This document shows, piece by piece, positions 1-10,152 of a DNA stretch of 64,000 nucleotides (position 1 is its first letter; each line of letters opens with the position of its first letter). Under the pieces are notes generated by a model. It was not told the DNA's origin. It saw only the letters and a list, made by a program, of their open reading frames with translations, and did no database searches. Source of the DNA: Trichostrongylus colubriformis (taxonomy: Eukaryota > Nematoda > Chromadorea > Rhabditida > Trichostrongylidae); assembly GCA_963978905.1 (NCBI GenBank), contig OZ022256.1, positions 13,995,863 through 14,059,862 of the forward strand, given 5' to 3'. The position numbers and the translations under genes were made by a program.

Positions 1-514
1 TTCACCGTATCACTTTTCTTTTGTCTACCCTCTACTGTGCTTCCAGGTTTGCCGATAACGGGAGGATGTCCACCACAATAACAAAAACCGGCTGTTCTGA
101 ATTTCCTTTTTTAAAGGATGAGCGACTTCGAATACACGCTGAGCTCAAACTCCTTCTCTTCCTCAGGCAACCAAAAGTAATCTAGCTCGAATGCATAGAT
201 TCTGGTAGCTCCAACGAGGTAAGAAGCTCTTCAAAGAGACAGAAATGGACGGCTTTTATTTTCTAGAAAACACGCACGGACAAGCCCAAGGTCACCCTGA
301 GTTCGAATCCTCATTGAACAGCAGTGTTTTGGACACTGAAACAGACTGTAGACCTTGTACACGTAGACTCTGTAACCAGGCCCAGAACTAATACCTGTCA
401 AGTTTCACCTCTTTAACCAAATCCATCCACTCAAATTAATTCAGTTTCGTCAGCTGACTGCTGATTAATAACCTTTACTCCTGCGCTTAGCAGACAATGA
501 GGCGAGGAAAATGT
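1..514. other. No gene recognised
   Basis: No convincing coding exon is visible. Around 298-312 there is a short sequence resembling the T-arm/box B of a tRNA (GAGTTCGAATCCTC), but no matching D-arm at the right distance, so it is at most a relic of a tRNA-derived SINE. The rest is unannotated spacer up to the mariner fragment. Confidence 0.5.
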
Positions 515-828
515 ATTTTGTGTGAGCTACGAGAGCGTACGCCGCTGGTTCATCAGCTTCAACAACGGCGAGGTTGACATGAAAGACAAACAACGCACAG
601 GACTGTGCTGCTTCTGGCAAGCGCGAGGAATGCTTTTCCACGAGATGCTGATACAAGGCGAGATAGTCATCGCTGCCGTGTACACCCGCCAGCTTCAGCA
701 GCTCACCATAGCTGTTTTGGAAAAGCGCCGAAGAAGGTCCGCGGTCATCCTCTTCCACGACAACGCCTGCTCTCATGCAGCAGAGAGCACTCGGTCCAAG
801 CTACAGGGGCGCTGCTGGGATGTCCTGC
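515..828 (+). pseudogene. Mariner transposase fragment, 5' part, interrupted by hAT insertion
   Basis: Encodes a degenerate Tc1/mariner-superfamily (mariner) transposase. The helix-turn-helix tail reads VRRWFISFNNGEVDMKDK and is joined directly to the second catalytic region (QLQQLTIAVLEKRR, then LFHDNACSHA, which matches the mariner HxDNARxH block holding the second Asp). About 150 residues that should lie between them, including the first catalytic Asp of the GDE(K/T)W block, are missing. Two other copies in the window (22783-23636 and 44255-45132) have the same junction. The reading is cut at 828 by the element at 829-3226 and resumes at 3227. Sequence upstream of about 515 no longer aligns with the other copies, so the true 5' terminus is lost. 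Confidence 0.85.
821..828. repeat. Left 8-bp target-site duplication of the hAT-like element
   Basis: TGTCCTGC here is repeated exactly at 3227-3234. Both copies fit the mariner reading frame, so this octamer belongs to the mariner and was duplicated on insertion. An 8-bp duplication is characteristic of hAT transposons. Confidence 0.9.
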
Positions 829-3226
829 CAGGGTCAAGCCTCCGTTGAGGAATCCTCAACAGGGGGGTCGTATTTGGTCCGCTAGGAGGGGGGGGGGGGT
901 CGTAATTGTTGAGGTAGGCAGTGATCAGCAGAATTTCTCAGGCTTAGGGTCTAAAGTGTAAGGGGAGAAGTGATTAAATTGACTGAATGGGTTCGAACAC
1001 AAAACTAGTTTAACTTAATGACCATGGAAACCTCATGCATGGCGCAATCCACAACGAAACCGGCCAGTACCAATAACTCTTTCGTTGGTCCGCTGACACC
1101 GAAACTACGTACAGAGACACCTCCGGAATTCACCGATAAGCCGTGGAAAGCGATATCTATCAGCGAGTACCACCGTGGATAGACACTCCAGAAACAATGG
1201 GATTAAAGCGGAAAATTAGCTGATATGGACTTCTTCCATATCTTACTACGATCGCAAGTACGTAATCTAGTGTTGGCGGCCACTATGTGGACCGGAAAAA
1301 CGTTTGTATTCATTGAGAATGTGGATGAAATCCTGATGCATGGGGCATCCCACAGAGAAGCTGACGACGCTTCTCGCCTCTCCACTAGGCCTCCGAGAGC
1401 GAAGGATGCATACTGGAAAAATTTCAGTAACAATGAATCGATTTTTGGGAAGATTCGTGGAAAGATCTCGCAAATTCGGCGAAAAAAAGCCTTCCTCATC
1501 ACCCTTCCCTCACAATAACTTTCTTCGTTTCGAAGATATGGTATAGCTCAGGTAGTCATTCGAAAGCGACAACCTAGTAGACCCTGCTTCACCAAAACGA
1601 ACTCATATGGTTGAGTTTGAAGGAAGTTATGGCCATTTCCGTGAAACACTTCGAAATTTTGCTCATCAAATCCTCATCACCCTTCCCTCAAAATAACTTC
1701 CTTCGTTTTGAAGATATGGTATAGCTCAGGTAGTCATTCGAAAGCGACAACCTAGTAGACCCTGCTTCACCAAAACGAACTCATAGCTTCACCAAAACGA
1801 ACTCATAGTTAAGTTTGAAGGAAGTTATGGCCATTTCCGTGAAACACTTCAAAATTTTGCTCATCAAATCCTCATCAAAGAACCCTTATCGAGAACTAAG
1901 CAACCATTGGAGCAAGCAATTGGCCAATAGATAGGTCTAAGGGAATTATCAGGAAGACAGTTCACAGCTGTTTGAAAGATGGGCTCTAGGTAAAGTTCAG
2001 AGCATTTCAAGAATGTCGGGATTTAGTATGGGGAAGATAACGCGCTCCATCGTGATCGCCGCGTCGCACGTCGCCTGATCGCAAATTGTAGTTGGTCCCA
2101 CTCATTAAGCTGTGTGCTGAGGCAGGGCACGTTTGATCATGAAGCGATAGTTGCATATTTATGATTGTAGCTCAGCGTAATGTCTTTATTCGGGACACTG
2201 GATCGAACATGTATTCTTAAAGAATGTATTCCGCGTATTTTACCGTTTCAACTGATATTCAGTGTTTGATACTGATTGTTAATTTTTTTTGTTTTTTCTC
2301 GTGTCAAGTCCTAGCATCCTTTTAAGAACTGCGATGTTCCCACTGTATTAGTGGATGAAGGTTCCATTGATTCTGAAGATTCCACGGGGGCGGTACGTTT
2401 TCCTGCATTTTTTCCATTGCCCAATCACGATTTTTAAAGCTAGTCAGATTTTACCAGGTTGTGGTGTATTGCAGTTAGAGTCGCTGGATGCTCTGTGGCT
2501 CATATTTACTGTGTCAAAAGCGTCAGCATTTAATAAAATGCTGTGTCACCATTTTGCTTCAAAATGACGGTGCGCTCTCCTGCATTCTCTTGTGACCGAG
2601 TATACTGATGTAGAACTTCATACGTAGCATGAAATTGAAACTCATTTCAATCCCTCAGTGGTATAAAAAAAACTATTATCAATTGCTACACTAAGAAGTT
2701 TTTTGTCTCATTTTACGGTGCAGCCACTTTGATTTCTGGTGTTGTTTAATTTTGAATGCGTGCACCGTGCAAGCTTTTGGTTGTATAATCTCACAGTTGT
2801 GTGCACACAGTGAAGTTCCCACCTTTCCCGTTTTACACCAATCGCAAACTTCGCACCGCACAAAGCCACATGGCTATTTCCTTGTTCGAAGCTAGGTTTC
2901 GGTAACTTCTTTGAGACTTTATGTGTACGTTCGACCGTGCTATATATGCCGCCCTGCCCACAAACATAAGCGGGTGTTGTGATCGAAGGGTCGCGCGTCA
3001 CGCAAGTTGTGAGGTGTGAAGCCGCTAAATCGTGGCGGTTGCATCGCCGGGTATGAACGCTATCTCTCGCTTGTCGCTTATTTTTGCTCGCGCAGACATT
3101 ATTTCAGACGTAAAAGACGCAAAAGACAATAACAGACGTAAAAGAGGGGGGGTCGTATTGAGACCCCCTTTTGGGGGGGGGGGTCGTATTTTTTGGAAAT
3201 TTTCCTCATCTGGACGCTTGACCCTG
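829..3226. mobile_element. hAT-like non-autonomous DNA transposon, 2.4 kb
   Basis: The ends are CAGGGTCAAGC (829-839) and its reverse complement GCTTGACCCTG (3216-3226), flanked by the 8-bp duplication TGTCCTGC. The left end resembles the right end for about 20 bases, including a GTTGAGG/GATGAGG match. No hAT transposase (no dimerisation domain) is recognisable inside, so it looks non-autonomous. Near both ends there are runs of G followed by TCGTATT. It contains a 178-bp tandem duplication (1497-1876). A segment at about 1955-2090 recurs at 8090-8215 next to another right end of the same type. It sits inside a mariner fragment, so it is younger than that mariner. Confidence 0.85.
1497..1876 (+). 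repeat. 178-bp tandem duplication inside the hAT-like element
   Basis: Unit 1 spans 1497-1674 and unit 2 spans 1675-1876. They are nearly identical, and unit 2 contains an extra local duplication of about 21 bp (the GCTTCACCAAAACGAACTCA stretch). Each unit also has internal dyad symmetry between ATAACTTTCTTCG-type and GAAGGAAGTTAT sequences, so it may fold back. Confidence 0.85.
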
Positions 3227-3526
3227 TGTCCTGCCCCGTTCGCCACACACTCCAGGCATTTCCCCTTCTGACTATCAACATTCCCATCCTCTGAAATCTT
3301 TCCTGGCCAAAAAAGATCAGTTGATTATGACTTGCTTGCAGAGGCGATCGCTAATTTCTCGCTGATAATCCCAGAGTTCTGAGGGGAGGGAATCAACGAT
3401 CCACCTATGAAGTGGCTAAGTGTTGTCGGTAACAATGGTGAATACGCTGCTGCCTATTTGTTGTTTGTTGGAAGAAATAATAATAAAAAGTGATGAAAAA
3501 ATCGCACAAGACTTCTGATACAATAG
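3227..3526 (+). pseudogene. Mariner fragment, 3' part (continuation of 515-828)
   Basis: Starts with the second copy of TGTCCTGC and continues the mariner 3' coding region and terminal region. It aligns with the 3' part of the copy at 22783-23636: the CCTTCTGACTATCA stretch that encodes the SDYH block with the third catalytic Asp, the GATTATGACTTGCTTGCA and GGCGATCGCTAATTTC segments, and the tail GTTGTTTGTTGGAAGAAATA. The 3' terminal repeat is diverged (CACAAGACTTCTGATACAAT, ending near 3526). Frameshifts and a stop make it a relic. Confidence 0.85.
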
Positions 3527-4143
3527 TAGTCTGTCCCAGCCTAGCTCACCTCCTCACCTCTCCCTCACTCCCCCCCCCCCCCCACCCCCACCCGATAAAA
3601 TTTTTAATATTAGGGACATTTTCTGGGAAAATGCACGCTTTCGGTGACATCATGTAGGAATGCAGACAAGCGGAGGGATCTTTCGAAGAAGCGTTAACTA
3701 CCGGATTCAACTACTGCAAAGCTCTATGGCTATAATTATCGAAGTGATAGTATACTCAGAAGTTCCTGTGGAACGAGATGGATAAGTTGTATACTCCATC
3801 ACATTTCCTCTGGAACGAGATGGATGAGTTGTATACTCCATCACATTTTGCGACGGCATCTGTGGCGCAGCCACTAGGCCGCTTCGCGCCAAACATGTGT
3901 GATATTCGTATTCTAGGAGACAAACTATCCCGGGATGCAAGTTCCCAGTCAAACTGGAGGTTTCTCCAGAATTCACTCTCTTAAACCTCATCGGTTTGCA
4001 AGGTAGTGGGACAGCATAGGGTAAAATTAGTGCTCTCCTACTCATACATCCGCACCAGAATCCGCTTAGTAGCGAAGCATTCGAAAACCCTCAAGCAAAT
4101 GACGTGGGCGCAGAAATTGGGAAGAACCAACATTATTATGGTG
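3527..4143. other. Spacer with C-tract and a 42-bp tandem repeat
   Basis: No coding exon is recognised. A long C-rich homopolymer lies around 3569-3595. At 3766-3849 a 42-bp unit containing GGAACGAGATGGAT and TTGTATACTCCATCACATTT occurs twice in tandem. Confidence 0.6.
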
Positions 4144-4156
4144 CAGGGTCAAGCGT
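4144..4156 (+). mobile_element. Possible lone left end of a hAT-like element
   Basis: CAGGGTCAAGCGT matches the first 13 bases of the hAT-like terminus seen at 829 and, reversed, at 3226 and 8544. The match stops there. The preceding octamer does not repeat after the right end at 8544, so pairing these two ends as one 4.4-kb element is not supported. Confidence 0.35.
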
Positions 4157-7100
4157 GGGGTTACCGAGCACAAGAAAAAGAGATTCCTTCTGCTTGCCCC
4201 ATGAAAGACAGTCTCTCAGATACACCTCACCCCATCGTTTACCCTGCGCTGACTGAGCAGACGAGATGATGACGAGACCCTAACAAGCAGCTTCCATGCA
4301 ATTCTGTGCGTTGGCTCCAAAAAACTTACATGAAATCGAAGGAATCGCCTACGGCTCGGACATGACTATGTTAGACTTGACCGTGCACCATATGCAAAGT
4401 CCTACGAAAAATCGGAACTACGGGGAGAGATAATCCCGTGAAGCCTTACCAGAATACGGCTTCTGGATAGAAGACGAATTCACAAGTGTCCGGGTAGCAA
4501 TCGTGCCTTTTGGCGGTGCACACATAATTAGGTTGTAATTATTGAAAGATGTACTCCTTTCCTCTAAAGTTTTGAAGAACAATCCGCTCGTGCGTCGCAT
4601 AGAGTCTTTAGAGCTGTATCATTTTGTAACGATTCACCGGTATTGTTTTTGCTACTGTAGGTTAACGATTACATGTGCTGTTTTCTGAGGTCGAGCACAT
4701 TCTCTCTGAGACAAACACCTGAGGCAGATTGTACTGAGACATGATATTCAGTTAAATAAGGAAAATGTAGCGGTAACACACAAGAATGTTGAATACATCC
4801 CAGTAAAATCGTACTGAACAAAACAAAACAGAGCCTTCAAGTCGTGATACAAAGGCGCTTCTGCTCTGGCAGCATATTCGCATGAATTCCAGCGAACCTC
4901 TTTGTTTTTTACCTATGTTGGAGCAGAAGCGCTCTCAGCGTTTGTCGTGCCTCTAATGAGGTGCGATTAATCTAATTGTTACATTCTGAGAGGAGGTATA
5001 GAATTTTGCACGATTCCTTCATCTTTAATGGTAAAAGTCGAGCACGCTAGGGTTAGTGAATATTGAATTCACACTCTCTGCACTTGCCTTTCCTGTTACT
5101 ACAACGCGCTTTCATCTATACCTATGCTTTTTTGGTGGTCTTAAAGTTCATTCCCACTTGCACGAAAAGGCCATTCTCATTCTTCAGGCCCTTAACTACT
5201 TAATTACCACGGCTGGATCGTTCAGATAGACTAGGGCAGCACATCACTGTCCGGCGACAAAGATGAGAAAATTTTGCATGTGATACTTGGTGAAAACACA
5301 GAGCCGGTTTGTGATAGTACACATTTAAAGCACATTTCAAAATATTCTTTTAATAAGCTGTTCGGAAAGTAATGAGACACAACTAAAACATTTCGCAACA
5401 TTGGAACAGACAAGTACGTGCTTCGATTCTGGCACAGGACAAAATATCTTAGAAATTTCCTACTGCCTCATCGCCATGAAATCTTCGAATCCTGAAATCA
5501 TCATGGTTTTCGTATCTACAGAAAACCCGCCGCTACTGAGTATCATCTTCTACGACCACTCACAAAGAATCAAAATGTGGTAAGTTTTTAAGAGCAACAG
5601 CACAACTGTGGGGTGGGGACTGTCTTTCAATCAACGGGTGGTTGATGCTTCAGGAGCTTCGGTTTGGATATGTCGGCGTGAGCTCACACCCACAGTAAGT
5701 GGTTAGTACGAGTAAATGAGTCTCACTTGGGTCTCAAGGCCACATGACATGATATTGCCATACACGTCACCCATACTTTAGCTCGTATTCAGATACGAAC
5801 GGCGAAGGTCATTTGTAATGGACAAACCATCATTGCGGTTACTCATTCGTCGCTTTCTCGAGAGTTCAGAATGACTTCAACATTTTCCTTGATGAGATTT
5901 TCGTCCCAAGCGGCAGGATTGATCACAGGATCACATTAACATTTGCCATTTTTCAGGCCATTTAAATGTCAACAAAATCGAGCATTTTCTACATATGATG
6001 ACCCACGGTGTCGGATATGCTCGATTTCGTCGACTTTTAAATGATCTAAAAAAGATAAGAATAGATTCGAAAAAAACCGTAAACACTATCTTGTAGAGCG
6101 AAAAGAGTTCTATCGAACAGTACAAAGCACTGAGCCAAAACGTTCCATTTTCATCACGCGATATTGAATTGAAAAAAGGTGGGAAATTATTCCTGCAGGC
6201 TGAAATATGAAAAGATTCAAAAGATGGGTGGTATCATCTTGTGAACAAAAGGGCTCCATCGAATGCGTATGCACACCCTTTCCAATCTCGATGGTGGGCG
6301 AGGAAGAGGAGTTAACGACAGCGCACACTGTAGCTGTATACTGCATTTGTGAGTCTTAAAAACAGCAAAAAGTTATGCGATTTGAATAGAAAGTAGTACC
6401 ATTCTGTAGAGCTGAAAAAGCTCCACCGAAAACATATACACTTACATTTTTTGACCTCGATGGCGACGAGGAAGATGAGGTGCGCAAGTGCCAATTTTTC
6501 GCCTCCAGCTTACATCATTTCCAAACCGCATAAATATGTATTAGGTAGTCGAAGGAATCGAAAACATTTTGTAGAGCAGAAAAAGTTCTATCGAAAACAT
6601 ATGAGCTTTGTCGAAAGATAAAAGGAACACTGTGAAAAACCAGGTTGAAAAAATCGCGGAAACTTATTTCTCAACCCAATAAAATTCTGCATTACGATAC
6701 GTATCTTATCCCTTTCCACAGATTTCACAGTTGCGCAGCTTCAACGACTCTACACTTCACAGTTCCGCAGATTCCACGATTCTCCCGATCGATACGTATC
6801 TGATCCCTTTCCGCAGATCCCACAATTCCGCACTTTCCGTTCCTTAATTCCTCTAATCCTATCGACTCTCATTAGCATGGAAATCTATACGTATCTTACG
6901 CTTTTCCACAAGTTCCACAGATTTGCATTTCCTCAACTCGCAAATTACACAATTCTCTCAATCGTTACCTAGCTTTATCATTTTCCGCAGATTCCGCAGT
7001 TGTGCTATTCCGCAAATTCCGAAACTATGAACGCTGCCTTACAGCCCATTCGTTTACTCACTTGCACGATCGATCACACTAAACAAAACGTTAAATGATA

Positions 7101-7404
7101 TAGACTGCAACGGTATGGTTCAATTGCTTGAGGAAATTGAAGCATGCAGTCGTTAAGTAAAATAACACTTCTCGTCTATGTTACGTATGGGTAAGTTGCA
7201 AGTTAATATTGCGTGCCTGCCGCAAATACTGCGAAAAAAGAGATTCTCACTCGCAAACCCTCGACTCTCTAGTGGCTCCGAAAGTGTAGGTAGAGGTCAT
7301 CTGGCGAGTCTGGATCGCACGATCACATAATCGCATGATAGCAACAATCTTGTGTAGTCATGCTCCCACTCCTTGAAATTTTCATTTCACAACGCTAGAT
7401 TTTT
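4157..7404. other. AT-rich spacer with short repeats, no gene seen
   Basis: No exon or known transposon protein could be recognised on either strand. Within it, three diverged direct copies of a motif (TGTAGAGC, purine-rich run, TTC-ATCGAA) occur near 6090, 6400 and 6570. A degenerate minisatellite follows at 6690-7020. The sequence may include intronic DNA of an unseen gene. Confidence 0.5.
6690..7020 (+). repeat. Degenerate minisatellite, about 100-bp unit
   Basis: Units begin with GATACGTATCTTATCCCTTT, near 6698 and again near 6799 (ATACGTATCTGATCCCTTTC) and 6890 (TACGTATCTTACGCTTTTCC), with a weaker one near 6970. Between them, CCGCAGATTCCAC-type phrases recur. The units are diverged and not in exact register. 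Confidence 0.65.
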
Positions 7405-8089
7405 ACCAGCGATGTAAAGCCATAGATGAAAAAAAAAACTAGGAAAATATCCCGCTCAAGGGAGAGTCCGCATGGCAACTCATGCTATTCTGTGATCGTG
7501 GGATCCTGAGGACCGCAGAATCACGAATCGATAAGTACCTGATGCTCATTCGCACTGCAAGGGGACTGCACATCGATTGTGAAGTGTAACATCAACCTAA
7601 GGGTTGTTGAAGTTCATCGCGCTTTGAAAAGCGTCGAATGGCGGATTCGACCAATGACTCTACTACCCAGATCGCGAAAAACTACTGAACAGATAGCGCC
7701 AAAAAGCTGAATGAAGAGGTTTCTTATCCTTTCATTCAGTTTTTAGGACGCTACTTGTTGATACACTCCATGTTCGACTCTCAATTAATCTCGGCATTTG
7801 GACCGCAATCAGTATAACGTTTCGTTGAGCCTCCGAGACCGCTATTATATTTATTCGACAAACGTTTCGGCGGAATCGCCTTCTTCAGAGTCTGCAATGA
7901 GCCGAAACATATCAGTGCTACAAAACGTCGAGTACCCTTTTTCGAGTTACAAAAGAAAACTAAAGGCCAATAAATCCGAAGAGATATAGTGAAACACGCT
8001 GACCTTTTGATGATATGAAGCTGTATGTTGGCACCTTTAGCTAGGATTTTTGCGGTGGTGTTTATACATGTGTCTTTAAGAGTTATTAG

Positions 8090-8544
8090 GAAAACGGTTC
8101 ACAGCTGTTCGAAAGATGGGCTCTAGGTAAAGTTTGAACTATTTCCAAAATGTCGGAATTTAGTATGGGGAAGATACCGCGCTCCATCGTGATCGCCGCG
8201 TCGCAGCCGTCGCCTGACATGAGATCCTTAACTTCTCTAGATGTGTAGAGCATTCTGAATTATTCTTTGAAATTGTTCGATTGTGAGGTAGAAGCGTGAT
8301 GCGATCTGGAATCCAGGATTCATAGATTATATATTGAGTGTATAGTACTGGGAATTCCACCTGTATCAAATATTTTTCGGGTTTTTGTGTCCATTTAGTT
8401 GTATATTGGTGTGGAGCATTTAAAAAATCGACAAATGCTTAATTGATGGTTTTTGTGCAGAGAGAGCGGGGTCGTATTGGGGCCCCTTTTGGGGGGGGGG
8501 GTCGTATTTTTTGAAAATTTTCCTCAACTGGACGCTTGACCCTG
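8090..8544. mobile_element. hAT-like element, right-end portion
   Basis: The right terminus at 8534-8544 (GCTTGACCCTG), the subterminal G-run/TCGTATTTTTT/TTTTCCTCA block, and the segment at 8090-8215 (CACAGCTGTTCGAAAGATGG onward) match the right half of the element at 829-3226. In this copy the segment lies much closer to the end (about 0.45 kb instead of 1.2 kb), so the interior is rearranged or deleted. No left end with a matching 8-bp duplication was found. Confidence 0.65.
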
Positions 8545-9126
8545 CTGCCGAATGACAGTAAGGGGATAGTCACCGTTCCATGCATGCATGGAGATGTGTA
8601 CTTACTCAAGATGTTCCGGCTACCTTTTACTTTAAGATGCTCAATTTATGCTCGATTTGCTCCGGTGGAAGAAAACTTGTAATCGAATGGGTGCTTGATG
8701 GAAGACTTTTGAGCGCTGCAATGGTTGTATGATCCTGCCAAGACAATGAAACTGCTCAATATTTATGTTTCTAGAGGCATGCACTGTTCGACATTCAGCA
8801 AGTTGCGTCCTAAAAACTAAATGAAAAGAAGAAACCATTTTATTTAGTTTTTCGGCGCTATCCAGTAGTTTTTCGCTATATGGGCAGTAGAAGCTAGTAG
8901 TCGAATCCACTATTCGACGCTTTTTAATGCATAATGAACTACAACGACTTGCTAGGATAAAGTTATACTTTGCAATCGGTTAGCAGTCCCCTTGCAGCTC
9001 GAATGAGCATCAGCTGCGGATCATCTTGCTACTCTATGATCCTCAGGATTACACGATCGCAGAATAGCATGTGTTGTCATGCCCCCTCTCACTTGAGTGC
9101 GGCGCGAAATTTTTCCGATTTTTTTA

Positions 9127-10054
9127 CAGGGTGGGGCAAAATTACGGAAACTAAATTGGTGCCACCCAAAAACTTTATTTCAACTTGAACAAAAAAGTAA
9201 CCATTATCGATTTATTCCCCAGAAAAAACTGAACAAAACCCACTTCTTTTTATTCAAAGCAAGCCCATTTACTTCGACACAGGCTCGAAGACGCTCCGGA
9301 AACGCTTCGGCCGTGGCGTGGAGGTGGTCTTCGTACAACTCATCCCATGCTTTCTCCAGTGCTGCCTCCAGAGAATTGAGGTCGCGATGGGGTTTGAGCA
9401 TGCTTTAGACTCGAGGACGCTCCATACAGAGAAATCGAGTGGGTTGAGGTCCGGTGAACTGGGATGCCGTTCATCAAAAGCGATGGAATCTGGAAAATTT
9501 TCCTTGCACCGCTCCTGAACAATCTTGGCCTCGTGAGCAGGGGCATCGTCTTTTTGATAGCACCATTTCCTATATCTGCCTCTGGGCCCACAGTAGGACT
9601 TCGTTCTTCAAAATGTTCAAATAGTTTTTCCCGTTGACCTTAACTCCTTGTGGACGAAGACCAGCGGTGATCGAAGACCACGCAGATGATCGCGCATCTT
9701 CTTGATTTTCGCCTTGGTCGTGATAGAAGTAGGTCTCCCACGTCCTGGTTGGTCGGAAAGGTTTCCCCAATTCTGTAAACATTGCGATTGTTTTCGACAC
9801 AAGACTTCTTGGTACCTTGGACGGCGGGAGATGTCAACCGCTCGGAATCCTTGAAGGTGCAGGTCGATGATGGAAGTCCGGTGAGGGGATGGCCTTGTAA
9901 ATTTAGATCGAATACGAAATTTTTTGTGCTAGTTAGTAGAGAAGGTTGCGCTGAATCGAATAAAAATTAGCAAGAGTTTTTCAAAGGCGAAAAGCGCCCC
10001 CGGGGTCAAAGTTCCCGCGGCCGTGCCTAGTTTCCGTAATTTTGCCCCACCCTG
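9127..10054 (-). mobile_element. Mariner-type element, internally deleted, TA-flanked
   Basis: A perfect inverted terminal repeat of 27 bp begins CAGGGTGGGGCAAAATTACG at 9127 and is mirrored at 10028-10054. TA lies on both sides (9125-9126 and 10055-10056). The minus strand carries relics of a transposase: an N-terminal region ending QPGRGRPTSITTKAKIKK, then a jump to VKVNGKNYLNILKNEVLLW, and a C-terminus with LNSLEAALEKAWDELYEDHL. The stretch that should hold the first catalytic Asp is absent, and frameshifts break the rest, so it cannot encode an active enzyme. At 928 bp it is shorter than typical full-length mariners of about 1.3 kb. It interrupts the right arm of the fold-back at 7405-10083. 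Confidence 0.9.
9204..9800 (-). pseudogene. Broken mariner-family transposase
   Basis: This is the coding remnant inside the 928-bp element. Three overlapping frames on the minus strand together give a DNA-binding linker, the VNGKNYLNIL region before the second catalytic Asp, and the conserved nematode-type C-terminus (AWDELYEDHLHATAEAFPER). The part between KIKKMRDHLR and the VNGKNY block is deleted relative to the family. The order follows the usual transposase, but at least two frame changes are needed to read it. The protein would have bound the terminal repeats and moved the element by cut-and-paste into TA. This copy is inactive. Confidence 0.8.
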
Positions 10055-10152
10055 TATATCTATGGCTTTACATCGCTGGTTAAAGCCCCATAATGAAGCC
10101 CTGTAAGTCACTGATTATATGGCTATGTTTGAGCTAAGTCTGGGGGCATATA

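Larger units (their letters stand above)
7405..10083. repeat. Large fold-back element with about 350-bp inverted arms
   Basis: The left arm (about 7405-7790) and right arm (about 8757-9126 plus 10055-10083) are inverted copies. Shared landmarks are ACCAGCGATGTAAAGCCATA at 7409 against its complement near 10061-10081; CATGCTATTCTG near 7481 against the complement near 9063; GCGTCGAAT-GCGGATTCGAC near 7632 against the complement near 8899; and GCGAAAAACTACTG against its complement. The right arm is split by the 928-bp mariner at 9127-10054; removing it restores symmetry. The loop contains a hAT-like right end. No transposase belonging to the fold-back was found. Confidence 0.8.

Noticed and set aside
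298..320. Possible tRNA gene (box-B-like GAGTTCGAATCCTC)
   Set aside because: No D-arm, anticodon stem or acceptor stem can be fitted at tRNA spacing.
4144..8544. A single 4.4-kb hAT element using the ends at 4144 and 8544
   Set aside because: The adjacent 8-bp sequences differ and the left match is only 13 bases.
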